This document shows positions 22,887 to 29,128 of a stretch of 30,485 bases of DNA, piece by piece (position 1 is the first letter of the stretch; every line of letters begins with the position of its first letter). The stretch lies in assembly GCA_036404255.1 (NCBI GenBank), contig DASWOP010000127.1:1-30485 (forward strand), in the 5' to 3' direction. This DNA comes from JARLFX01 sp036404255 (GTDB taxonomy: Bacteria > Acidobacteriota > Terriglobia > Terriglobales > Acidobacteriaceae). The position numbers were made by a program, and so were the translations under genes. The notes under the pieces were generated by a model, which searched no databases, had not been told where the DNA came from, and was given only the letters and a program-made list of their open reading frames with translations.

Positions 22887-22907
22887 AGATTATTATCTAC
22901 TGGAACA

Positions 22908-23357
22908 GTGAATCCCACGGAACTACAGGCATTTCGTGATCTCTGCACCCGGAATGACCTTGCGATGACACATCAGCGTCAGGTCATCTATGAGGTGATG
23001 CAGTCCATGAACGGGCACCCCAGCCCGGAAGATGTTTACCTCCGGGTTCGCAAAAAAATTCCGGCGATTTCGCTGGCGACGGTCTACAAGAACATCAATA
23101 TTTTTCTCGCCAGCGAAATGTTTCGCGAAGTCAGCCTGCACCACGGTTCATTGCGGGTCGAGATCAACCCGCAGCCGCATCATCATCTGGTCTGCCGTCA
23201 GTGCCGCCGGATTGAAGACATCAGCGAAGAAGCTCTGGGCGCTCTGCCCATGCCCCGGCAATTAGGCCACGGGTTTGAGGTCGAACGCTACACAGTCGAT
23301 GTGCTTGGACTGTGCGCTGACTGCCAGAAGAAGCATCCGCAACCGGCCAAGAACTAA
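22908..23357 (+). CDS. Fur/PerR-family metalloregulator
   Basis: 149 residues from a GTG at 22908. With this start, H37, H91, H93 and C96 fall at exactly the Bacillus subtilis PerR positions, which supports it. The N-terminal winged helix includes MTHQRQVIYEVM and SLATVYKNINIF; the dimer domain has HHHLVCRQC and LCADCQ, the two CxxC pairs that hold structural zinc. The regulatory-site residue at 85 is Glu, as in Fur, not the Asp of classic PerR. It lies upstream of ahpC and ahpD, so it probably represses a peroxide-defence unit and itself. Whether it senses iron, manganese or peroxide is open. Confidence 0.88.
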   Translation: MNPTELQAFRDLCTRNDLAMTHQRQVIYEVMQSMNGHPSPEDVYLRVRKKIPAISLATVYKNINIFLASEMFREVSLHHGSLRVEINPQPHHHLVCRQCRRIEDISEEALGALPMPRQLGHGFEVERYTVDVLGLCADCQKKHPQPAKN

Positions 23358-23418
23358 CTTCCCCGGCCCAACGTTGTGGCAACCGCAACCTGATAGGAAC
23401 AAACAACAAAGGAGAACT

Positions 23419-23952
23419 ATGCTCGGAATTGGTGAAAAGTTTCCCACGTTTGAAGTAACCGCAACCGTCAGCCGCGAAAAGGGCAAAGAATTTGAGCAGA
23501 TTACCAGTGAGTCGTTTGCAGGCAAGTGGAAGCTCTACTTCTTCTGGCCCAAGGACTTCACCTTCGTCTGCCCCACAGAGATCGCCGGCTTCGGCAAACT
23601 CAACGGCGAGTTTGCCGATCGCGATACGCAGATTCTCGGCGGCAGCATAGACTCGGAGTTCGTCCATCTCGCATGGCGCAACAACCACGCTGACCTCAAG
23701 GAACTGCCCTTCCCCATGCTGTCAGACATCAAGCGCGACCTCGTCGAGCAGTTGGGCATCCTCGGCTCCGATGGCGTAGCCCAGCGCGCCACCTACCTCG
23801 TCGATCCGGAAGGCATCATCCGCTTTGTCTATGTCACGGATGGCTCTGTCGGCCGCAACCCGCAGGAGGTTCTGCGCGTGCTCGATGCTCTGCAGAGCGA
23901 CGAACTCTGCCCCTGCAACTGGCAGAAGGGCGAAGAGACCATCCACGTCTAA
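23419..23952 (+). CDS. ahpC: Peroxiredoxin (AhpC type)
   Basis: 177 residues from ATG 23419, with AAAGGAG just upstream; the frame is open earlier but without a site. It reduces H2O2 and organic peroxides. The peroxidatic Cys 51 lies in DFTFVCPTEI; resolving cysteines are in LCPCNWQKGEE (C164, C166). The second Cys of the CPC pair is unusual, since most AhpC proteins have one Cys here. It lies 61 bases behind the Fur-family regulator gene and before ahpD, which supplies reducing power in place of AhpF. Urate oxidase, encoded 2 kb away, makes H2O2, giving a plausible reason for the location. Confidence 0.93.
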   Translation: MLGIGEKFPTFEVTATVSREKGKEFEQITSESFAGKWKLYFFWPKDFTFVCPTEIAGFGKLNGEFADRDTQILGGSIDSEFVHLAWRNNHADLKELPFPMLSDIKRDLVEQLGILGSDGVAQRATYLVDPEGIIRFVYVTDGSVGRNPQEVLRVLDALQSDELCPCNWQKGEETIHV

Positions 23953-23975
23953 GCCACCGCAATCGCTCGACCCCG

Positions 23976-24004
23976 GGAGCGTCCGCACAAAACGGACGCT
24001 CCTT
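23976..24004 (+). other. Hairpin between ahpC and ahpD
   Basis: GGAGCGTCCG (23976-23985) pairs perfectly with CGGACGCTCC (23993-24002) around CACAAAA, followed by TTCCT. It could act as a partial terminator or mRNA stabiliser, making more AhpC than AhpD. Confidence 0.6.
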
Positions 24005-24038
24005 CCTACATGGCAACAAAAAGATTTGAAAGGACACG

Positions 24039-24575
24039 ATGACTCTGGACGAACTGATGGACAGCCTGCCTGACTACGCCAAAGATTTGAAGTTGAACTA
24101 CTCCAGCCTGGTACGCAACAACCAGGAACTGACGCCGCAGCAGCTCTGGGGCACTGTAGCGGTCAGCGCCATCGCAACCCGCAATGACGCCCTGACCAAG
24201 GCCGTCGTTGAAGCTGCCGCCGCCGTGCTGACGCCCGAAGCTCTCGAAGCCGCAAAAGGTGCCGCGGCCATCATGGGCATGAACAACATCTACTATCGAT
24301 TCCAGCACCTCAGCAGCAACGAGACCTACGCCACCATGCCAGCAAGGCTGCGCATGAACGTCCTGCGCACCCACGGCAGTGACCCGGTTGATTTTGAACT
24401 CTGGGCCCTCGCCGTCTCCGCGGTCAACGGCTGCGGCAAGTGCGTGGACTCGCATGAAAAAGTGGTCCGCGAAAAGGGAATCAGCGAGGCCACGATTCTG
24501 GGCATCGTGCGCATCGCGTCCGTCATCCACGCCATCGGCGTCACGCTTGACGCAGAACGCGCCATCAAAGCCTAA
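24039..24575 (+). CDS. ahpD: Alkylhydroperoxidase AhpD
   Basis: 178 residues, the full AhpD length. Its CxxC disulfide recycles AhpC using a lipoamide-type electron source. The active site NGCGKCVDSHEKVV holds C132, C135 and H139, with the proton-relay Glu upstream (FELWALAVSAVNG). AAAGGA lies before the ATG at 24039. It is the last gene of the regulator-ahpC-ahpD unit, and a strong terminator follows. Confidence 0.93.
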   Translation: MTLDELMDSLPDYAKDLKLNYSSLVRNNQELTPQQLWGTVAVSAIATRNDALTKAVVEAAAAVLTPEALEAAKGAAAIMGMNNIYYRFQHLSSNETYATMPARLRMNVLRTHGSDPVDFELWALAVSAVNGCGKCVDSHEKVVREKGISEATILGIVRIASVIHAIGVTLDAERAIKA

Positions 24576-24592
24576 CTGCGCTTCTTGCAAAT

Positions 24593-24638
24593 AAAACAGG
24601 AGGCTGTTCATCATCTGGTGGTGAACAGCCTCTGTTTT
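24593..24638. terminator. Strong bidirectional terminator
   Basis: AAAACA-GAGGCTGTTCA (24593-24610, with G24599 bulged) pairs with TGAACAGCCTC-TGTTTT (24622-24638). An A-run on one side and a T-run on the other make it suited to both the ahpD (plus) and allantoate amidohydrolase (minus) transcripts. Confidence 0.85.
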
Positions 24639-24652
24639 TGAAATTCGCAGGC

Positions 24653-25903
24653 TTACGCGAGACTAGTTGCCAGCAGCTTCAAAAATTCCATCCCGGCCGC
24701 CAGTGCCAGTTCCACATCGCCAGGCAGCACACTCTCCTCCGGATGATGGCTCAACCCGCCCGGCGACCGCAAAAACAGCATCGCCGCTGGCATTCGTGTA
24801 GCCACCAGCATCGCGTCATGGCCCGCCCCGCTCACCATCACCCGCGCCGGAATCCCCGCGGCCATCACACTCATCTCCAGCATCGTCGTCAGCTTTGCAT
24901 CCATGGGCACTGCCGCTTGTTCCGACTGCTGTTTCCACTCCGCGCGTATCTCGCGAGCCTTCGCTACCAGCCGCGCCCGCGCAATCACCGCCTCAACCGC
25001 TGTCCTGCGAATATCATCCTTCGCATGCCGCACATCGAGCGTTACCCGCGCCTCACCGGCCACCACATTCACCGCGCCCGGCAGAGCCGTCACGCGCCCC
25101 GTCGTGGCCACCAGCCCCTTCACGCCGCGCGCATACTCTTCCACCGTCAGCATCCACTCTGCCGCAGCCAGCAGCGCGTCCTTGCGCAGATACATTGGCG
25201 TCGTGCCCGCATGGTTGGCTTCGCCGTAGAACACAAACTCCCCGCGCGTCTGCCCCGCAATGCTCTCCACCACGCCCAGTGGCAGGTTCTCATCCTCCAG
25301 CACTGGCCCCTGCTCAATATGGATCTCCAGATACCCCAGCGGCGTCTGCGTCAGCGCTGCCTCTGCAATGCGGCTGGTATTCAGCCCAAAGGTGGTGATC
25401 GCCTCACCCACCGAGCAGCCTTGCTCGTCTGTTCGCGCCAGCAGTGAATCATCCAGCCCGCCCAGTAGTGCGCGGCTGCCCAGGAACGGCACGCCAAACC
25501 GCGTGCCCTCTTCCTCTGAGAATCCAATGGCCTCGATCGCAAACGGCAGCCGCTCGCCACCCAGCTCCTCCACCAGCGCAATGCCCATCATCACGCCTAG
25601 CACGCCATCAAACGCGCCCGCGTTCGGCACCGTATCCAGGTGCGACGCAATCAGCAGTCGCGGCGCGTCTACCGTTGCTCCGGCCCACACACCGCGCAGA
25701 TTGCCCACGTGGTCTACACTCACCGTCATGCCTGCAGCTTCCATCCATCCGCGCACATGCTGGTGGCACTCGCGCATCGCCTCACACAGAAACATCCGCG
25801 TCGTCTCGCCCGGCGTCTCCGTACAAAGGGCAAGTTCTCGGCATCGCGAAATCACCTTCGCCGCCCGCGCCGTTGACGTGATGTGTGCAACGATCTCTGC
25901 CAT
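24653..25903 (-). CDS. allC: Allantoate amidohydrolase (M20 family)
   Basis: 416 residues, two-metal amidohydrolase. It converts allantoate to ureidoglycine, CO2 and ammonia. Ligands are expected at H88 and D99 (ASHLDTVPNAGAFDG), E131 (FSEEEGTRFG), H195 (LEIHIEQGP) and a late His in LSHHPEE. The SGAGHDAM segment near residue 340 is typical of allantoate amidohydrolases. It is a distant paralogue of the ureidoglycolate amidohydrolase at 20516-21796, with different motif details, so the two are likely to have divided the successive steps. GAGAG lies 7 bases before the ATG. Urate oxidase lies 129 bases upstream on the same strand. Confidence 0.88.
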   Translation of the reverse strand: MAEIVAHITSTARAAKVISRCRELALCTETPGETTRMFLCEAMRECHQHVRGWMEAAGMTVSVDHVGNLRGVWAGATVDAPRLLIASHLDTVPNAGAFDGVLGVMMGIALVEELGGERLPFAIEAIGFSEEEGTRFGVPFLGSRALLGGLDDSLLARTDEQGCSVGEAITTFGLNTSRIAEAALTQTPLGYLEIHIEQGPVLEDENLPLGVVESIAGQTRGEFVFYGEANHAGTTPMYLRKDALLAAAEWMLTVEEYARGVKGLVATTGRVTALPGAVNVVAGEARVTLDVRHAKDDIRRTAVEAVIARARLVAKAREIRAEWKQQSEQAAVPMDAKLTTMLEMSVMAAGIPARVMVSGAGHDAMLVATRMPAAMLFLRSPGGLSHHPEESVLPGDVELALAAGMEFLKLLATSLA

Positions 25904-25924
25904 CTCTAAACTCTCAATTCAACA

Positions 25925-25964
25925 TCAGAAGCGGGTGCCCCGGGTCTCGCTTCTGAGACCCGGG
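25925..25964 (-). promoter_or_regulatory. Competing hairpins between urate oxidase and allC
   Basis: CCCGGGTCTC (25939-25948) pairs with GAGACCCGGG (25955-25964). TCAGAAGC (25925-25932) pairs with GCTTCTGA (25949-25956). The two stems share bases and exclude each other. This could be an attenuator in the uricase-allC transcript or an extragenic repeat. Confidence 0.5.
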
Positions 25965-25990
25965 ATCGATGCCTGTACCCTGAATGGTCC

Positions 25991-26032
25991 TGTTCGGACA
26001 ACTACGCGAAGCGATTCGCCGCTCGCGCAGGA
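25991..26032. repeat. 42-base repeat, non-coding copy
   Basis: The stretch starting TGTTCGGACAACTACGCGAA and ending GCGCAGGA resembles 29548-29589 inside thiL (about three quarters identical by eye). It abuts the stop codon of the urate oxidase gene. Confidence 0.5.
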
Positions 26033-26896
26033 TTATTTCTTTCTCTTCACCTGCGCAATGATCGTCCCATGCGGCTCATCCGTCGGCACAAAAATCTCGT
26101 TTGCATTCTCTTGCCCAAACTTCTTCAGATCCACCAACAGGCAATGCTTGTTCGGCAGCGTGAACACGATGTCGTCCACCGCCGGCGCAGCCGCAATGAT
26201 ATCTGCGCCCATCTGGTACAGCGTCTGTTGCACGCTCAGCGAATCGTGCTCCGCAAAGCACCTCAGCAGCGTCTCGCGGATCGTCTCCCGCACCGCATTG
26301 AACTCCAGCGCATCGCGGTTGTACGTCCACTCCGCCTTCACCACCGTGCCGAACAAACGGTCCGTCGTCTCCGGCAGCGTCGTCAGATCGTCCTTGATGT
26401 AACCCACAAATCCCGACTTCGCCGTCTTCAGTACCTGCAACCCGTCCAGCCCCGATACGATCATCCACGGCCCCTGGTTCGCCCTCGAAACTACCGTCGT
26501 CTGCACCTCGGCGCTGCCGTGCATAAACGTCGTCGGATGTGGCTTGCCATCCACCGCCACCCGCTTCCATAGCGACTGTGCAATCGACACCTCGGCAGCG
26601 CTCACCTGCGGATTGCGGCCCAGCAGAAAGTCAATCAGCTCCTTGGCGTACTCCTCCATCGAGGCCGCCTTTGACTCCTTCGCCCGCGAATACACCGTAT
26701 TCTTCATCGTGTCGGTCGGCAGAATCTGGCTGTTGTCGCCCTCGGTGTGCGCGGTCAGAAAATCGCCCTGCAGCAGCACCTGCACATTCCACTCATATAG
26801 CTCGTGGACGCCGTCCCTACCCCTCGTCACCTTCACCAGCCGCACGCGCGACTTGCCATACCGGTTCGCACCAAGTTCCACAGTCACTTCTGCCAT
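26033..26896 (-). CDS. pucL: Urate oxidase (uricase)
   Basis: 287 residues from ATG 26896, which has GAGG five bases upstream; ten extra codons upstream lack a site. It oxidises urate with O2 to 5-hydroxyisourate and H2O2, without cofactor. Seen: YGKSRVRLVKV (K15 of the catalytic triad region), DNSQILPTDTMKNTVY with T61 and D62, a GFVGY/TTDR segment giving the substrate Phe and Arg, SLSVQQTLYQ with the urate Gln, and LPNKHCLLVDL with catalytic Asn/His. The C-terminus lacks a peroxisome signal, as expected in bacteria. HIUase is the next gene upstream, acting on its product. Confidence 0.95.
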   Translation of the reverse strand: MAEVTVELGANRYGKSRVRLVKVTRGRDGVHELYEWNVQVLLQGDFLTAHTEGDNSQILPTDTMKNTVYSRAKESKAASMEEYAKELIDFLLGRNPQVSAAEVSIAQSLWKRVAVDGKPHPTTFMHGSAEVQTTVVSRANQGPWMIVSGLDGLQVLKTAKSGFVGYIKDDLTTLPETTDRLFGTVVKAEWTYNRDALEFNAVRETIRETLLRCFAEHDSLSVQQTLYQMGADIIAAAPAVDDIVFTLPNKHCLLVDLKKFGQENANEIFVPTDEPHGTIIAQVKRKK

Positions 26897-27047
26897 CGCA
26901 TCCTCTTTCGTTCGTCTGAGATTCATTGGAGATATTAAAACTTAACAGTGATGACAGCGATAAAGACAAATCACAACGACCTAAAACAATGCTTATGTTT
27001 TAAATCAGCTTTTATCACCGTCATCACCGTTAAGTATTGAGTGGAGC
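26897..27047. other. Gap between HIUase and urate oxidase genes
   Basis: A 151-base interval, AT-richer than its flanks, that contains the inverted pair of CTTAAC-type repeats and the ribosome site of the urate oxidase gene. No gene is seen. Confidence 0.5.
26941..27034. repeat. Inverted pair of CTTAAC-GGTGATGAC repeats
   Basis: The 24-base arm 26941-26964 (CTTAACAGTGATGACAGC...) and arm 27011-27034 (...CGTCATCACCGTTAAG) are near-complementary, separated by 46 bases. Another copy is at 21890-21911. The paired arms could fold into a long stem in the HIUase-uricase transcript. Confidence 0.6.
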
Positions 27048-27383
27048 CTAAGTTCCGCGATACGTCGAATACCCATTCGCCGTCAGCAGCAGCGGAATAT
27101 GGTAATGCTTCTGCCCCTTCGCCACGGTGAACGCGATCTCCACGATCGGATAGAGCCCCTTCAGCTTTTCTTTCTTGAAATAGCTCGCCGTATCGAACGA
27201 GATCCGGTACACGCCCGCCGCTGCGGGCTTCTCACGTGGCAGCAGAAGCGCGCGCCCATCGGCATCCGTCTTCGCCGTTGCCAGCTCTTCCCAGAAGTCG
27301 CCGTCCATCCGTTCCAGTGAGACGTTCACGCCCGCGCCGGGCCGTCCTTTTGCCGTATCCAGTATGTGCGTTGAGATTCCCAT
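27048..27383 (-). CDS. pucM: 5-hydroxyisourate hydrolase (HIUase)
   Basis: 111 residues from ATG 27383, matching the family's normal size; the longer frame upstream is not family-like. It hydrolyses 5-hydroxyisourate to OHCU. The transthyretin-like fold shows catalytic H6 (STHILD), R44 (TDADGRA), the HYHIPLLL strand (H95) and the diagnostic YRGT C-terminus. No strong ribosome site is seen, but the start is 22 bases past the end of the upstream gene, so coupling is possible. Urate oxidase follows on the same strand. Confidence 0.95.
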   Translation of the reverse strand: MGISTHILDTAKGRPGAGVNVSLERMDGDFWEELATAKTDADGRALLLPREKPAAAGVYRISFDTASYFKKEKLKGLYPIVEIAFTVAKGQKHYHIPLLLTANGYSTYRGT

Positions 27384-27405
27384 CGTTCTAATGTACCCCG
27401 CCCCG

Positions 27406-27966
27406 CTACCGGATGGCTCCTGTCGCCAAATCCACAGCGAACGCTGCTTCCGTATCCGTCGCCATCTTCCACCCGAATCCATGCACCGCGCCACCCTCCA
27501 CGCCAGTGATCCGCAAGCCCTCGTCGGTCAGCTTGCCTGTCCGCCAGCGTTCGCCCTCCGCTCCCCACGCCAGTAGCCCGTGGAACCCCACAAACAGCAT
27601 CAGCCCATGCTCCGGCAGTAGCCGAACCTCCACTACCGGGCGAAAGGGAATCTGCGTGCACTTCTCCGGATGCGTCACATTCACCATGTAGGCATATCCA
27701 CCCGCCACCGCGCACATCTCATCCGGATGCGGGCAGCCGAACACGCCCGTTGGCGCCTGCCCGCTCGCAAAACCCCGCGCGCATGTCGCCAGAAACGCGG
27801 GTGCATTTGCCGGTTTCACCATCAGCAGCAGCGCGCCCCGCGCCATCGCATCTTCTTCTCCCGGAACATACACCGGATAGACATACTGCCTCGCCGGCGC
27901 AATCAGCGGTTGAGCCGTCAGCACTTGCACGTTCCAATTCTTTGCGAACTCAGGCTGAGCCGTCAT
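27406..27966 (-). CDS. Unrecognised 186-residue protein in the purine operon
   Basis: I do not recognise the family. No signal peptide or membrane segment is evident. Features: a Tyr/Pro-rich N-terminal segment (QYVYPVYVPGEEDAMARGALLL), a Cys-containing core (FLATCARGF, VFGCPHPDEMCAV, HPEKCTQIPF) and a beta-rich end with LLAWGAEGERWRT, GLRITGVEG and FAVDLATG. The last part resembles repeating beta strands. It overlaps the upstream PLP-enzyme gene by four bases (ATGA), with AAGGTGA before the ATG, and is 22 bases ahead of HIUase, so it is co-translated with both. It lacks the HPRIG-type motif of OHCU decarboxylase. A role linked to hydroxyisourate or ureide handling is inferred only from position. 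Confidence 0.8.
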   Translation of the reverse strand: MTAQPEFAKNWNVQVLTAQPLIAPARQYVYPVYVPGEEDAMARGALLLMVKPANAPAFLATCARGFASGQAPTGVFGCPHPDEMCAVAGGYAYMVNVTHPEKCTQIPFRPVVEVRLLPEHGLMLFVGFHGLLAWGAEGERWRTGKLTDEGLRITGVEGGAVHGFGWKMATDTEAAFAVDLATGAIR

Positions 27967-29087
27967 ACCTTCACCTTATCCAGCGCCTGCGCAATATCCG
28001 CGATCAGGTCGTCCACCGTCTCGCACCCCGCGCTCAGCCGCACAAACCCCGGCGCAACCACGTCGCCGCCCCACCGCGCCCGCCGCTCGCCCGTTGTCAC
28101 CACGCTGCCAAAGCTGGTCGCCTCGGTAATCAGCTTCGCCGCCGCCAGAAACTTGTTCGCCGTCTCCGCATCGCGCAGCGTAAAACTCAGCACCGCGCCA
28201 AAATACCTCTGCTGCCGCGCCGCCAAGGCATGGTCCGGATGGCTCTCCAGCCCCGGATACAGCACGTCCGTCACATCCTTCCGCGTCTCCAGAAACTCCG
28301 CGATCTTCATCGCATTCGCCGAGCTTCGCTCCAGCCGCAGCGGTAGAGTCGCCAGAGATCGCAGTGCCAGCCACGCCTCCATCGGCCCCAGGATGCCACC
28401 CATCAGCCGCCGCCATGCCTGTATCTTCTGTGCCAGCGCCGCATCGCGAACCGCCACGTGCCCATACAGGATGTCGCTGTGCCCGCTCATCGATTTCGCG
28501 TCCGAAGCCACCGAGAAATCCGCTCCCATCAGCAGAGGCTTCTGGCTCAGCGGCGTCTGCGTCGAATTGTCCACTGCCACCAGTGCGCCTGCCTTATGTG
28601 CCTGCTCGCAGAGCGCGGCAATGTCGCAAACCTCCATCGTCGGATTGCTCGGCGTCTCCAGCCACAACAGCTTCGCGCCCTCCAGCAGCTTTCCCTGCGC
28701 ATTGTTCGCCGTCGGTGCCATGCGCAGCACAATGCCCATCTCAGTGAAGTAATGCTTCATCAACTGCCGCGCCGCGTAGTACGCATTCGAAGGCAGCACC
28801 GCCACATCGCCCGGCCGCAGCACCGCGCCAAACACCGCCGCAATAGCCGCCATGCCGGAAGGGAAGACGAAGCTCCGTACATCCACCTCTCCGCCGCCCT
28901 CCAGACCACTCAGGGCCCGCTCCAACTCCGTCCATGTCGGATTATGCGCCCGCGCATATGTATACTCCGCACCCGAAGCATCCCCAATGGCATGGAACGG
29001 CGATGCAAACACTGGCCCCGCATGCATTGGTGTGCCTTGTTTCGCTTCGGTCAGTGTTGCTTGTAGCAGTCGTGTTACGTCATCCAT
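27963..29087 (-). CDS. Cystathionine gamma-lyase/synthase-like PLP enzyme
   Basis: 374 residues of the Cys/Met-metabolism PLP family (fold type I). Seen: YTYARAHNPTWTELE (about 42-56), SGMAAIAAV (77-85), the cofactor-contacting Asp in VAVDNS (173) and the PLP-binding Lys 198 in DAKSMSGHSD, where many relatives have TKY.NGHSD. These enzymes make or cleave cystathionine or related thioethers. The changed residues around the Lys and the short N-terminus leave synthase, lyase and methionine gamma-lyase-like roles open. It lies between thiL and the unknown gene on the same strand, with which it overlaps by four bases. Confidence 0.85.
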   Translation of the reverse strand: MDDVTRLLQATLTEAKQGTPMHAGPVFASPFHAIGDASGAEYTYARAHNPTWTELERALSGLEGGGEVDVRSFVFPSGMAAIAAVFGAVLRPGDVAVLPSNAYYAARQLMKHYFTEMGIVLRMAPTANNAQGKLLEGAKLLWLETPSNPTMEVCDIAALCEQAHKAGALVAVDNSTQTPLSQKPLLMGADFSVASDAKSMSGHSDILYGHVAVRDAALAQKIQAWRRLMGGILGPMEAWLALRSLATLPLRLERSSANAMKIAEFLETRKDVTDVLYPGLESHPDHALAARQQRYFGAVLSFTLRDAETANKFLAAAKLITEATSFGSVVTTGERRARWGGDVVAPGFVRLSAGCETVDDLIADIAQALDKVKV

Positions 29088-29128
29088 TCGAACTACACCC
29101 CTTATCGTTCGTCATTTGCGTGTCCCGT

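Larger units (their letters stand above)
22663..22907. promoter_or_regulatory. Divergent allE / Fur-family gene region
   Basis: A 245-base gap that holds a dispersed repeat copy (22720-22750) near allE and GATAA-type operator sites (22856-22886) near the regulator. No other gene is seen. Confidence 0.5.

Noticed and set aside
27406..27966. Assignment of the unknown gene as OHCU decarboxylase
   Set aside because: The conserved His-Pro-Arg-Ile-Gly region and other family motifs are absent, so position alone was not enough.
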